Assembly: GCF_022229005.1 (NCBI RefSeq)
Contig: NZ_JAKKFD010000024.1
Location: 109,054 to 173,053, forward strand
Reading direction: 5' to 3'
From: Micromonospora trifolii
GTDB taxonomy: Bacteria > Actinomycetota > Actinomycetes > Mycobacteriales > Micromonosporaceae
Length of the DNA: 64,000 nucleotides
Part shown: piece after piece, positions 55,554 to 64,000 of the stretch
Layout: each line of letters opens with the position of its first letter
Position numbering within the stretch: the first letter of the stretch is position 1
The notes under the pieces: model-generated
What the model was told of the DNA's origin: nothing
The model's input: only the letters and a program-made list of their open reading frames with translations
Databases searched by the model: none
Program-made: the position numbers and the translations under genes

Positions 55554-57058
55554 GGTTTGACCACACCGATCAGGGCGTCGACGGGGGCCTCGGCGACGCC
55601 GAGGACCAGCGTCGGCGCCAACCCGATGGCCAACGCGAGCAGCACCAGCGGCACCCAGGCGGTCAACTCCGCACCGGCCAGGCCCGGGCCGACCTGACCG
55701 ACGGCGGGACTCGGCCGGTTGTGGGTGACCTGGCGCAGCAACCGCAGGAAGTACGCGGCGGTGAGCGCCCCACCGACCGCCGCCAGCACCCCGAGCGTGG
55801 TCCAGAGCGGGCCGCCCACCTGCACGGCGGCGATCACCGCGAACGCTTCGCCCCAGAAGCCGGCCAGCCCGGGCAGGCCCAGCGACGCGATCGCCGCGAA
55901 CGCGAGCAGACCCGCCAACCGGGGCGCGGTCTCCCGCAGCCCGGAGAGCTCGGCGAGGGTGCCGGTGCCGGTGCGGTCCTTCACCGCCCCGGCCAGGAAG
56001 AACAGCAAGCCAGTAATCACACCGTGCGCGACGTTGCCGATCAGCGCCGCCTGGATGCCGGTGGCGGTGAGCGTGGCGACGCCCAGCAGCACGAAACCCA
56101 TGTGCCCCACGCTGGAGTACGCGATGAGCCGCTTCACGTCCGACTGGGCCAGGCAGACCAGCGAACCGATCAGGATCGCGGCGACGGCGAGCACGCCGAG
56201 CACCGGCGCCGCCCAACGGGCGCCCTCCGGCGCCACCCCCACCGCCACCCGGATCAGGCCGTAGGTGCCCATCTTGAGCAGCACACCGGCCAACACCACA
56301 CTGCCCACGGTGGGTGCCTGGGTGTGCGCGTCGGGCAGCCAGGAGTGCAACGGCCACAGCGGGCTCTTCACCGCGAACGCCAACGCGAGCAGTGTGAACG
56401 CTGCCAACTGGGTGCCCCTGGACATGCCCGCACCACCGGTCAGCGTCACCAGGTCGGCGGTGCCGGCGGCGGCGACCACCACGTACACGCCGACCAGCAG
56501 CAGCACCGAGCCGAACAGCGTGTAGAGCGCGAACTTCCGGGCCGCCCGACGCCGGTCCGCGCCACCCCAGCCGGCGATGATCGCGTACATCGGCAGCAGG
56601 ACGACCTCGAAGAAGAGGAAGAACAACACCAGGTCCAGGGCGAGAAAGGTGCCCAGGATGCCCACCTCGACCACCAACAGCAGCGCGACGAGCGCCCGGC
56701 CGCTGCCGCCGTCCGGCACCCGCCACATCGTGTACGCGCAGCAGAGCAACGTGAGCAGCGCGGTCAACACCACCAGCGGCCAGGAGATGCCGTCGACGCC
56801 GAGGTGCAAGCGCAACTCCAGACCGGGCACCCACTGCAGATCCAGTTGGTGCCACGGGCGCACCGCTGGCGCGCCCGCCGACCACGCGACCCAGCCTCGA
56901 CCGCCGAACACCAACGGCACCGCGGCCAGCAGGGTCAACGCCGCCGCGACAGTGCCGACCAACCGGGCCGCCCGGTCCCGGGGCGTCGCCGCCACCGCTA
57001 CCGCACCCAGCGCCGGCACCGCCAGAACAGCGACCAGCAACACCTGACCAAACGTCAC
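55550..57058 (-). CDS. nuoM: NADH-quinone oxidoreductase subunit M
   Basis: The 502-residue protein has about 14 transmembrane helices. It shows the NuoM-type residues: MYAIIAGWGGADRRRAARKF, AFAVKSPLWPLHSWLPDAHT with the pumping Lys, and SSVGHMGFVLLGV. It is a proton-translocating antiporter-like subunit. It overlaps nuoN by four bases and follows nuoL after 55 bases. Confidence 0.97.
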   Translation of the reverse strand: MTFGQVLLVAVLAVPALGAVAVAATPRDRAARLVGTVAAALTLLAAVPLVFGGRGWVAWSAGAPAVRPWHQLDLQWVPGLELRLHLGVDGISWPLVVLTALLTLLCCAYTMWRVPDGGSGRALVALLLVVEVGILGTFLALDLVLFFLFFEVVLLPMYAIIAGWGGADRRRAARKFALYTLFGSVLLLVGVYVVVAAAGTADLVTLTGGAGMSRGTQLAAFTLLALAFAVKSPLWPLHSWLPDAHTQAPTVGSVVLAGVLLKMGTYGLIRVAVGVAPEGARWAAPVLGVLAVAAILIGSLVCLAQSDVKRLIAYSSVGHMGFVLLGVATLTATGIQAALIGNVAHGVITGLLFFLAGAVKDRTGTGTLAELSGLRETAPRLAGLLAFAAIASLGLPGLAGFWGEAFAVIAAVQVGGPLWTTLGVLAAVGGALTAAYFLRLLRQVTHNRPSPAVGQVGPGLAGAELTAWVPLVLLALAIGLAPTLVLGVAEAPVDALIGVVKP

Positions 57059-57113
57059 TGGACCGCCTCTGTTCGCGACTGCGGGGCTCGCAAACCCGGC
57101 TCACTCCTCGCGC

Positions 57114-59045
57114 TCACTGGACAACTCCGATCAGGGCGGCGGCAAGGCCGATCAGCAGCGCGCCGGCCAGGACGCCGGCGGCGGCCCGGGGCAGCGCCGC
57201 GCGGTGCAGCGCGGCCAGCCCCGCGCCCAGACCGGACGCGGCTCGCCCACTGCCCTCGACCGCGCCGTCCACCACCACCTCGTCAGTCGTGCGCGCGGCG
57301 CGGGCAAGCGCGCGGACGGGACGTACCACAACTGCGTGCTGGACGTCGTCGAGCCGGAACGCGCTGGCGAAGACCGGCCGCAGCGGACCCAGCGCGGCGG
57401 CCGGGTCGGCGGCCCTGTCGCGCCGCCAGCCCAGCGTCACCAGCGCGGCGCCGAACAGCAGGAACGCGAGCGGCAGCAGCACCCCCGGCGCCAGGTGGAC
57501 CAGGCCGTCCTCGGAGCCCGCCACCGGGACTGTGGGAAACCGCAGGCGGTCGGCGAACGCCCCGAGGAACCCGGCCAGACCGAGGAGCGCGGCCGGCACG
57601 GCCAGCAGCAGCACCGGCCAGCGCAGCACCGCCGGCGGGTCGTGTGGGCGGACCAGGGGCAGGCGCGGAGCGCCGAAGAAGGCGCGCAGCAGCAGCCGAC
57701 CCGCGTACCAGGCGGTGACCGCCACGCCGACCAGCCCGGCGACCCAGACGATCCAGCCCACCCAGGAGGGGGCCGGGCCGGTGCCCTCCAGCGCGGCCGA
57801 CTCGGCGACCGTCAGTACGCCGTCCTTGCTCCAGAAACCGGCCAACGGCGGCACCCCGGCCAGCGCGCCCAGGCCCACCACGGTGCACCAGAACGTCACC
57901 GGCATGCTGCGCCGCAGCCCACCCATCTCCGACATCAGTGTGGTGCCGACTGCGTGGATCACCGCGCCGGCGGCGAGGAACAGCAGCGCCTTGAAGGCGG
58001 CATGGGTCAGCAGGTGGAACAGCGCGGCCGACGGTGAGCCGACCGCCAGCGCGCCGGTCATGTAACCCAGCTGGGAGACAGTCGACCAGGCCAGCACGCG
58101 TTTGATGTCGTCCTGGGCGGTGGCGGCGAGCGCGCCGAGCAGCAGCGTGATCGCGCCGAGCACCCCCAACACGGTCAGCGTCACCGGCGCGGCGGTGAAC
58201 AGCGGGTAGAGCCGGGCCACCGCGTACACCCCGGCGGCGACCATCGTCGCGGCGTGGATCAACGCGGAGATCGGGGTCGGGCCTGCCATCGCGTCCGGCA
58301 GCCAGGTGTGCAGCGGGAACTGCGCGCTCTTGCCGGCCACACCGGCGAGCAGCAGCAGGCCAGCGGCGGTCAACGTGGCGCCGGAGTGGTCGTGGGCGAG
58401 CACGTCGGCGATCCGGAAGCTGCCCGTCGACACACCCAGCAGTGCGATGCCGAGCAGGAAACCGACGTCACCGACCCGGGTCACCAGGAACGCCTTCATG
58501 GCGGCGGCGGGGGCGCCGGCCAGTCGGCGGTCGTGGGCGATCAGAAGGTACGAGCAGAGGCCCATCACCTCCCAGCCGACCAACAGCATGATCAGGTCGC
58601 CGGCGACCACCACCAGCAGCATGGCACCGGTGAAGAGGCTGATCTGGGCGGCGTAGGGCGGGTAGCGGTGATCCACCTCCACGTCGTCGTGGGGACCGCG
58701 TCGCAGGTAGCCGATCGAGTAGACCTGCACGGCCAGGGCGACAGCGGTGACCGCCACCGCTACCAGCGCGGCGGCGCCATCCAGCCGTACGCCGAGGGTC
58801 ACCGCCAGCCCGCCGAAGTCGACCCAGGTGGCCGACGTTTCCGTCGGCCTGTCGACGGTGAGCAGCAGCGCCACGGCCAGCGCCAGCGCGCCGGCCGCAC
58901 CGAGGACGCCGAGCGTCACCGCTGCCGTCCGGGCCCGGTCGCGGCCGGTCGCGCCGTCGCGCCGAGGGGCCGGCTGCAGCAGCAGACCGAGCAGCCCGGC
59001 GGCCAGCGGTACGGCGGGCAGCAGCGCCCCGAGCAGCCCGGTCAC
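57114..59045 (-). CDS. nuoL: NADH-quinone oxidoreductase subunit L
   Basis: The 643-residue protein has the NuoL core (VGWEVMGLCSYLLIAHD, GKSAQFPLHTWLPDAMAGPT, STVSQLGYMTGALAVG, HAAFKALLFLAAGAVIHAVG) with the pumping Lys and His residues. The C-terminal part corresponds to the lateral helix that spans the membrane arm. The length is typical. It overlaps nuoK by four bases. Confidence 0.97.
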   Translation of the reverse strand: MTGLLGALLPAVPLAAGLLGLLLQPAPRRDGATGRDRARTAAVTLGVLGAAGALALAVALLLTVDRPTETSATWVDFGGLAVTLGVRLDGAAALVAVAVTAVALAVQVYSIGYLRRGPHDDVEVDHRYPPYAAQISLFTGAMLLVVVAGDLIMLLVGWEVMGLCSYLLIAHDRRLAGAPAAAMKAFLVTRVGDVGFLLGIALLGVSTGSFRIADVLAHDHSGATLTAAGLLLLAGVAGKSAQFPLHTWLPDAMAGPTPISALIHAATMVAAGVYAVARLYPLFTAAPVTLTVLGVLGAITLLLGALAATAQDDIKRVLAWSTVSQLGYMTGALAVGSPSAALFHLLTHAAFKALLFLAAGAVIHAVGTTLMSEMGGLRRSMPVTFWCTVVGLGALAGVPPLAGFWSKDGVLTVAESAALEGTGPAPSWVGWIVWVAGLVGVAVTAWYAGRLLLRAFFGAPRLPLVRPHDPPAVLRWPVLLLAVPAALLGLAGFLGAFADRLRFPTVPVAGSEDGLVHLAPGVLLPLAFLLFGAALVTLGWRRDRAADPAAALGPLRPVFASAFRLDDVQHAVVVRPVRALARAARTTDEVVVDGAVEGSGRAASGLGAGLAALHRAALPRAAAGVLAGALLIGLAAALIGVVQ

Positions 59046-59404
59046 CGGCCCGCCTCCGCGTCCAGGACGACCGGCTCGCGCCCACCGACGGGATCCGGCG
59101 ACTCGGTCAACGGCACGTCATCCACTGCGACTGTCGCCCGCAGCCGGTAGAGCTGAAGGACGATCGCCAGCCCCACCCCGATCTCGGCGGCGGCGAGGAC
59201 GATGACGAAGAGCGCGAAGACCTGCCCCGAGTGCGGGAGCACGGCGCGGGCGGTGGTGTCCGCGGTGACCAGGATCAGGTTGACAGCGTTGAGCATCAAC
59301 TCGACCGACATCAGCACCAGCACCGCGTTGCGGCGGCGCAGTACGCCGTACACGCCGAGGCCGAACAGCAGCGCGGCGGTGACGTACGGGATGACCGGCC
59401 TCAC
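59042..59404 (-). CDS. nuoK: NADH-quinone oxidoreductase subunit K
   Basis: The 120-residue protein has three transmembrane helices with the two conserved Glu in membrane (MSVELMLNAVNLILV, VLAAAEIGVGLAIVL) needed for proton transfer. It is about 20 residues longer than usual because of a polar C-terminal tail. It overlaps nuoJ and nuoL by four bases each. Confidence 0.97.
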   Translation of the reverse strand: MRPVIPYVTAALLFGLGVYGVLRRRNAVLVLMSVELMLNAVNLILVTADTTARAVLPHSGQVFALFVIVLAAAEIGVGLAIVLQLYRLRATVAVDDVPLTESPDPVGGREPVVLDAEAGR

Positions 59405-59961
59405 CGGCGCCCCCCGGGCTCGCTGTCGACCAGGTCGCCTGCCGTGCCGTCGCGGTGCGGGGCGGCTCGGCCGATGTCCGGCCGGGACAGCACGATCGCG
59501 CCCACCAGCGCGGAGAGCAGCAGCACCGAGAGCACCTCGAACGGCAGCACCCAGGATTGGAAGATCTGCTCACCCAGCCGCTCGGCCGTGCCGGCGGCGG
59601 GCAGCCTGACGGTGCTCCAGCGGTACGCGTCGACCAGCAGTGCGGTCAGCCCCAGCCCCGCGCCGCCACCGATCAGCGCGGCCGGCCAGCCGGGCCGGTC
59701 CAGGTCGTCGGAGGCGCCGATCGGGGCCCGGGTCAGCATCACCGCGAACAGCAGCAGGACCACCACCGCGCCCACGTAGATCAGCACCTGCACCCACGCC
59801 ACCAGCTCGGCGCTGAGCACCAGGAAGTCACCTGCCAACGCGCCCAGGCACACCACCAGGTAGAGCCCGGCCCGGACCAGGTGTTTCGTGGTCACCACCA
59901 ACACGCCGGCACCGACCGCCACCGCGCCGAGGGCGAGCAGCAGCACATCCGCCCCGGTCAC
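59401..59961 (-). CDS. nuoJ: NADH-quinone oxidoreductase subunit J
   Basis: The GTG at 59961 gives VTGADVLLLALGAVAVGAGV, the family N-terminus; the open frame upstream is antisense-type noise within nuoI. The 186 residues have five transmembrane helices, including LVAWVQVLIYVGAVVVLLLF with the conserved Tyr/Gly segment. It links the Q-module to the pumping arm. It follows nuoI after 25 bases. Confidence 0.95.
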   Translation of the reverse strand: MTGADVLLLALGAVAVGAGVLVVTTKHLVRAGLYLVVCLGALAGDFLVLSAELVAWVQVLIYVGAVVVLLLFAVMLTRAPIGASDDLDRPGWPAALIGGGAGLGLTALLVDAYRWSTVRLPAAGTAERLGEQIFQSWVLPFEVLSVLLLSALVGAIVLSRPDIGRAAPHRDGTAGDLVDSEPGGRR

Positions 59962-59986
59962 CGGGCCGCCTTTCCGGCTCGGGCGC

Positions 59987-60583
59987 TCACGACGCCGGGT
60001 CCTGGTCGGCGTCGGGGCGTACCGCTGCCGGAGCGGGACGTGCGGCGGCCGCCTTGCGCGCGGCGGACGTTTCCTCCTTGGCCGGCTCGCCGTTCGGGTC
60101 GTGCGCGGGCGGCGGCGGGACGGTGGCCATCCACTGACCGAGGTGGTCCTTGTCGTGCAGCAGGTCCTTGATGTCGTACTCGGCGTACTCGAACTCCGGC
60201 GACCAGTAGAGCGCGTCGAACGGGCAGACCTCGATGCAGATGCCGCAGTACATGCAGAGCGAGAAGTCGATGTCGAACTTGTCGAGTACGTTGCGCTGGC
60301 GGGGGCGGGCGGCGCCGGGCACCACCACCTCCTCCTTGTGCGAGTCGATGTAGATGCACCAGTCCGGACATTCACGGGCGCAGAGCATGCAGACCGTGCA
60401 GTTCTCCTCGGACAGGGCGATCACGCCGCGCGAGCGCGGCGGCAGGTCAGGCGCCGTGTCCGGGTACTGCTGGGTGGTCGAACGGCTGGTCATCGTTTTG
60501 AGGGTGACCGCCAGCCCTTTCACCAGGCCCGCGCCGGGAAGGCCGCGTTCGCTGGTGTCGCCGCGCTCGCTGGGGTCGCTCAT
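59987..60583 (-). CDS. nuoI: NADH-quinone oxidoreductase subunit I
   Basis: The start at 60583 (MSDPSERGDTSERG) is preferred to an ATG nine bases earlier because AGGA fits its spacing. The 198 residues carry two 4Fe-4S ferredoxin motifs (CTVCMLCARECP and CMYCGICIEVCP) that pass electrons to cluster N2, and a disordered Ala/Pro C-terminus. In most nuo operons it follows nuoH directly; here three unrelated genes intervene. Confidence 0.97.
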   Translation of the reverse strand: MSDPSERGDTSERGLPGAGLVKGLAVTLKTMTSRSTTQQYPDTAPDLPPRSRGVIALSEENCTVCMLCARECPDWCIYIDSHKEEVVVPGAARPRQRNVLDKFDIDFSLCMYCGICIEVCPFDALYWSPEFEYAEYDIKDLLHDKDHLGQWMATVPPPPAHDPNGEPAKEETSAARKAAAARPAPAAVRPDADQDPAS

Positions 60584-60687
60584 GTCGACCATCCTGCCCT
60601 GTGGCCACGGCGCGCGCGACCACCACCCACAGGTCGACGGCGGTACCGTGGTCGCGGGGAGAACGAACGCACCTGGAAGGACCCGCC

Positions 60688-61260
60688 ATGACCGCCGCGC
60701 TGCAGAGCGACTACCCGCCCGAGAGCGGATGGACGACTGACGATCTGGACGCGCTGCCCGAGGATGGCCGCCGCCGGGAACTGCTCGATGGAGTGCTGCT
60801 GATGTCCCCCTCCCCCACCCGCACCCACCAGACCATTGCTGGCCACCTGATGGCCGCGCTCGACGAAGAATGCCCCGATGGCTACGACGTGACCCAGGCG
60901 GTCGAGGTGCGGATCAACCGCACCCGGTCCTTCATCCCCGACGTGCTGATCACCACGGCTGCCGCGGCGGCTCGGGAGCCGTCGAAGTACGAGCCGCACG
61001 AGGTGGTCCTTGCCATCGAGATCGTCTCACCGAGCACACGCTCCATCGACCGGGTGTTGAAGCCAGCGTTGTACGCCCAGGCCGGCATCCCCTACTACTG
61101 GCGGATAGAGACCGAAGCCGCGCTGGAGGTCGTTACCTACCGGATCGACGCGGTGAACGAGGTCTACACCGAGACCGGGCGGTGGACGAAGTTCGTCGAC
61201 ACCGGCGAGCCCTTTCCGATCAATCTGCCGATCAGCCGGATCACGCCCCGGGTCCGCTGA
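60688..61260 (+). CDS. Uma2-family putative restriction-like endonuclease
   Basis: The ATG at 60688 with GGAAGGA upstream gives 190 residues: a WTTDDLDALPEDGRRRELLDG opening, SFIPDVLIT with the catalytic Asp, and AIEIVSPSTRSIDRVLKPAL with the Glu and the downstream Lys of the PD-(D/E)XK fold. Members are abundant in actinobacteria and cyanobacteria. Their biological role is unknown. It lies inside the nuo region on the opposite strand and overlaps the next gene's end by 20 bases. Confidence 0.88.
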   Translation: MTAALQSDYPPESGWTTDDLDALPEDGRRRELLDGVLLMSPSPTRTHQTIAGHLMAALDEECPDGYDVTQAVEVRINRTRSFIPDVLITTAAAAAREPSKYEPHEVVLAIEIVSPSTRSIDRVLKPALYAQAGIPYYWRIETEAALEVVTYRIDAVNEVYTETGRWTKFVDTGEPFPINLPISRITPRVR

Positions 61261-61669
61261 CGACTGCCGGCGGGAGCATCTCGACGCCGAGTTGTTGCAG
61301 CAACTGGAACAGCTCGTTGCAGCTCCACACCTCGACGATCCGGCCCGCCGCGTCGAAGCGCAGGAACGTCGCCCCCGAGTAGCTGACCACCTGCCCGGTT
61401 GGCGGCACCGGCCCGAACTGCCCGGCGTGGGTGCCGGCGGCCCGCCAGTGCACGGCCACCCGCTCGCCGGCCGCGACCACGTCGACGATCTTGTAGCGGA
61501 GGTCCGGGAAGGCCGCCCGGCGCTCACGGTGCCAGGCCAACGTCGCCTCCGGCCCGGTGCCGCCCAGCCCCGGGCACTCCTCGGCGACCAGTTCGTACGC
61601 CGACTCCTCCTGGCGGGCATTCCACACATCGGCGATGAACCGCCGGGCCGCCGCCTCCACATCCGTCAT
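61241..61669 (-). CDS. SnoaL-like/NTF2-fold protein
   Basis: The ATG at 61669 is used (MTDVEAAARRFIADVW); a longer start is unsupported. The 142 residues have the SnoaL ester-cyclase pattern (AWHRERRAAFPDLRYKIVDV, GERVAVHWRAAGTHAGQFG, FLRFDAAGRIVEVWSCNELF). It could be a small-molecule cyclase, hydrolase or a stress protein; the substrate is unknown. It is divergent from the following glutathione-transferase-like gene. Confidence 0.82.
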   Translation of the reverse strand: MTDVEAAARRFIADVWNARQEESAYELVAEECPGLGGTGPEATLAWHRERRAAFPDLRYKIVDVVAAGERVAVHWRAAGTHAGQFGPVPPTGQVVSYSGATFLRFDAAGRIVEVWSCNELFQLLQQLGVEMLPPAVVSGPGA

Positions 61670-61749
61670 GCCGGCAGGGTATCCGGGGCCCCTGCGCGCC
61701 GTAGATCCGCGAGGATGGGTAGCGACACTGACCAACCCGGGAGGGCGAC

Positions 61750-62769
61750 GTGGGCGAGGAAAAAGGCGGCAAGTACGTCGAGCCGGGCGGCGAGTTCACC
61801 CGCGACCAGCGGTACATCGCCACCCGGATCACCGAGGACGGGCGCAACGGCTATCCGGTCGAGCCGGGCCGATACCGGCTGGCGGTCAGCCGGGCCTGCC
61901 CGTGGGCCAACCGACTGATCATCGTGCGGCGGTTGCTCGGTCTGGAGGACGCCATCTCGATGGCGGTGGCCGGCCCGACCCACGACGCCCGTAGCTGGAC
62001 CTTCGACCTCGACCCGGACGGCCGGGACCCGGTGCTCGGCATCGAGCGCATCCAGGAGGCGTACTTCAAGCGCTTCCCCGGCTACGAGCGCGGCATCACA
62101 GTGCCGGCGATCGTGGACGTGCCGACCGGGCAGGTGGTGACAAACGACTACGCGCAGATGAGCCTGGACCTGTCCACGCAGTGGAGGGCGTACCACCGCG
62201 AGGGCGCCCCGCAGCTCTACCCCGAGCACCTGCGGGAGCAGATCGACGAGGTCAACGCCGTGGTGTTCCGGGACGTCAACAACGGCGTCTACCGGTGCGG
62301 GTTCGCGGGCAACCAGGAGGCGTACGACAAGGCGTACCACCAGCTCTTCGACCGGCTGGACTGGCTCACCGAGCGGTTGACCGACCAGCGCTACCTGGTC
62401 GGCGACACCATCACCGAGGCCGACGTGCGGCTGTTCACCACGCTGGTCCGCTTCGATCCGGTCTACCACGGCCACTTCAAGTGCAACAGGCAGAAGCTGA
62501 GCGAGATGCCGGTGCTGTGGGCGTACGCCCGGGACCTGTTCCAGACTCCCGGCTTCGGCGACACCATCGACTTCGACCACATCAAGCGGCACTACTACGA
62601 GGTGCACCGCGACATCAACCCGACCGGGATCGTGCCGCTCGGCCCCGACCTGTCCAACTGGCTCACCCCGCACGGCCGGGAAGCGCTGGGTGGCCGCCCC
62701 TTCGGCGACGGCACCCCGCCCCCACCCCCCGCAGAGCCGGTGAATCCCGCACACACCCCGCTGCGCTGA
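61750..62769 (+). CDS. Glutathionyl-hydroquinone reductase-like (xi-class GST fold) protein
   Basis: The GTG at 61750 has GGAGGG upstream. The 339 residues have the thioredoxin-fold Cys motif SRACPWANR, and IVDVPTGQVVTNDYAQ. A helical C-terminal domain follows (DVNNGVYRCGFAGNQEAYDK, YLVGDTITEADVRLFTTLVR, HYYEVHRDINPTGIVP). This is the ECM4/YqjG family that reduces glutathionyl-hydroquinones. Actinobacteria use mycothiol instead of glutathione, so a mycothiol-linked activity is plausible. A Pro-rich end follows. Confidence 0.92.
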   Translation: MGEEKGGKYVEPGGEFTRDQRYIATRITEDGRNGYPVEPGRYRLAVSRACPWANRLIIVRRLLGLEDAISMAVAGPTHDARSWTFDLDPDGRDPVLGIERIQEAYFKRFPGYERGITVPAIVDVPTGQVVTNDYAQMSLDLSTQWRAYHREGAPQLYPEHLREQIDEVNAVVFRDVNNGVYRCGFAGNQEAYDKAYHQLFDRLDWLTERLTDQRYLVGDTITEADVRLFTTLVRFDPVYHGHFKCNRQKLSEMPVLWAYARDLFQTPGFGDTIDFDHIKRHYYEVHRDINPTGIVPLGPDLSNWLTPHGREALGGRPFGDGTPPPPPAEPVNPAHTPLR

Positions 62770-62783
62770 CCCGCCCCCTCGCG

Positions 62784-62863
62784 CGCGTCGATCTTGCACA
62801 TTCTGTCGCCGAAATGCCCCACTCGGCGGGATTTGACGGCACAGAAACTGCAAGATCGACGCG
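62784..62863. repeat. REP-like inverted repeat downstream of nuoH
   Basis: Fifteen-base arms CGCGTCGATCTTGCA and complement flank a 50-base centre with further complementary parts (TTCTGTCGCCG and CGGCACAGAA). It lies between convergent genes and could terminate both. Its size and architecture match 51539-51613, although the sequence differs. Confidence 0.75.
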
Positions 62864-62894
62864 GGCGGGAGGGCGGCGCGGGGGCAGAGGGGTT

Positions 62895-63857
62895 CTACAG
62901 GGCGATGCGGACGGCGGCTGTCAGGACCAGTTGGGCCAGGGAGGCGGGGACCAGAACCAGCCAGCAGAGGCGTTGGAGTTGGTCCTCGCGTAGCCGGGGG
63001 TAGGACACCCGGAGCCAGATGATCACGAAGGACACCGCGAAGATCTTGAGCAGCGTCCAGAGCCAGCCCAGCTGGTCGTCGGCGAACGGGCCCTGCCAAC
63101 CACCCAGGAACAGCACTGTGGTCAGCGCGGCGATCACCACGATGCCGACGTACTCGGCGAGCAGGAAGAACGCGAACCGCAGACCGGTGTACTCGGTCAT
63201 GTAGCCGAAGACCAGCTCCGAGTCGGCCACCGGCATGTCGAACGGTGGCCGGCGGATCTCGGCCAGACCGGCAACGAAGAAAATGATCATCGCGGGTGCC
63301 TGCCAGAGCAGCCACCACGGCTGCCACGCCTCGACGATGCCCGACAGGCTGAGCGTGCCCGCCGCCATCGCCACCGACGCGGCGGCCAGCACCAACGGCA
63401 GCTCGTAACCGAGCAACTGGGCCGCCCCGCGCAACCCGCCCAGCAGGCTGTACTTGTTGGCCGACGCCCACGCCGACATCAGCACCGCCACCACCCCGAC
63501 GCCGACCACGGCCAGCACGAAGAAGAGGCCGATGTCCAACGGTTGCCCGACCAGGTCGTTCGGACCGAGCGGAATGACCAGCAACACCAGCAGGTAGGGC
63601 ACCAGCGCCACCGCCGGCGCCAACCGGAACACCGCCCGGTCCGCCTCACGCGGCGTGATGTCCTCCTTCTGCACGAACTTGACCCCGTCGGCCACCAGCT
63701 GCGCCCAGCCGTGGAAGCCGCCCGCGTACATCGGGCCGAGCCGGCCCTGCATGTGCGCCATCACCTTGTGCTCGGCCTGGCCGACAAGCAACGGCAGGGT
63801 GAGGAACGCGACCAACACGCCGCCGATCCGGAGCACCAACTCCACCCAGAGCGGCAT
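62895..63857 (-). CDS. nuoH: NADH-quinone oxidoreductase subunit H
   Basis: The 320-residue protein has eight transmembrane helices and the quinone-site loops: GRLGPMYAGGFHGWAQLVAD, KFVQKEDITP, AEIRRPPFDMPVADSELVFG, and the conserved MTEYTG. It is the heel subunit that couples quinone reduction to the pumping arm. Its start overlaps the preceding gene's stop (ATGA). It is shorter than many actinobacterial NuoH proteins, which have a long C-terminal tail. Confidence 0.97.
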   Translation of the reverse strand: MPLWVELVLRIGGVLVAFLTLPLLVGQAEHKVMAHMQGRLGPMYAGGFHGWAQLVADGVKFVQKEDITPREADRAVFRLAPAVALVPYLLVLLVIPLGPNDLVGQPLDIGLFFVLAVVGVGVVAVLMSAWASANKYSLLGGLRGAAQLLGYELPLVLAAASVAMAAGTLSLSGIVEAWQPWWLLWQAPAMIIFFVAGLAEIRRPPFDMPVADSELVFGYMTEYTGLRFAFFLLAEYVGIVVIAALTTVLFLGGWQGPFADDQLGWLWTLLKIFAVSFVIIWLRVSYPRLREDQLQRLCWLVLVPASLAQLVLTAAVRIAL

Positions 63858-64000
63858 CAGGCCGTACCCCCGTCGTGGTCGCCCCGGCCGTCGCGGCCCG
63901 GCGGGTCCGCGATCGGCTCGCCAGCCGACGCGGCCGGGCCTGCGTCGGGCGCAGGCTCGGCGGCTGGGGCCGGGCCGTCGGTGGCGCCGGCCGGCCGGGG
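63857..64000 (-). CDS. nuoG: C-terminal tail of a probable NADH-quinone oxidoreductase subunit G (partial)
   Basis: Only the last 47 codons are visible, all low complexity (Pro/Ala/Gly/Asp, ending GDHDGGTA). They carry no diagnostic motif. The ATGA overlap with nuoH and the usual nuoG-nuoH order suggest the disordered end of NuoG. The identification rests on position only. Confidence 0.55.
   Translation of the reverse strand, partial: PRPAGATDGPAPAAEPAPDAGPAASAGEPIADPPGRDGRGDHDGGTA

Noticed and set aside
54054..57104. A 1016-codon minus-strand frame that would fuse nuoN to an upstream region
   Set aside because: Only the part after the ATG at 55553 resembles NuoN. The upstream part is an out-of-frame reading of nuoM, which has its own well-conserved frame.

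Overview
The window is high-GC actinobacterial chromosome, most likely from Micromonospora or a close relative in the Micromonosporaceae. The gene order str operon / S10 operon, rpoBC, rplJL, rplKA, secE-nusG with tRNA-Trp, rpmG next to two MaoC-type dehydratases, and a nuo operon fits this. So do the abundant GTG starts, the TTG start of rpoB, strong GGAGG-type ribosome binding sites and perfect GC-rich hairpin terminators. No sequence search was possible, so the genus is inferred.

Layout. Positions 1-10300 (minus strand) carry the S10 operon (rpsJ-rplC-rplD-rplW-rplB-rpsS-rplV-rpsC-rplP-rpmC-rpsQ, the last cut by the window edge), preceded by the str operon (rpsL-rpsG-fusA-tuf). Positions 10469-11948 hold two DUF4190-like membrane proteins. 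rpoB-rpoC lie at 12043-19442, rplJ-rplL at 20012-20998, a two-gene ABC transporter at 21339-22915, rplK-rplA at 22996-24222 and secE-nusG at 24409-25559. tRNA-Trp, two dehydratase subunits, rpmG, tRNA-Met and tRNA-Thr follow. A GGDEF-EAL protein with an upstream 45-residue membrane peptide ends this core block at 30220.

From about 30.8 kb to 50.8 kb is an integrated actinomycete integrative and conjugative element (AICE, pSAM2 type) in the 3' half of tRNA-Tyr, bounded by perfect 99-bp direct repeats (31221-31319 and 50722-50820). It encodes a tyrosine integrase (interrupted by a frameshift), excisionase, RepSA-type initiator, Spd-like small proteins, an FtsK/TraSA translocase, a Pra-like activator and two GntR repressors. 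A shared palindromic operator lies in front of the pra-like gene and one GntR gene. A 1.3-kb non-coding hub is rich in iterons and palindromes. The cargo is a GT2 glycosyltransferase group and, at the right end, a convergent pair: a membrane-anchored STAND-type NTPase with nine 32-residue TPR/Sel1-like repeats, and a Ser/Thr protein kinase. A small membrane-anchored protein lies beyond them. This right-end module is the best candidate for an undescribed system. The left end carries debris of a second related element: an integrase C-terminal fragment, a decayed copy of a 170-residue protein gene, and repeated att flank sequence.

Positions 51000-64000 return to the chromosome: a YajQ-family protein, an MFS transporter, HtpX, then nuoN-M-L-K-J-I. 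An unusual insertion of three genes (Uma2-like nuclease, SnoaL-like protein, glutathionyl-hydroquinone-reductase-like protein) separates nuoI from nuoH, and the C-terminal tail of a probable nuoG ends the window.
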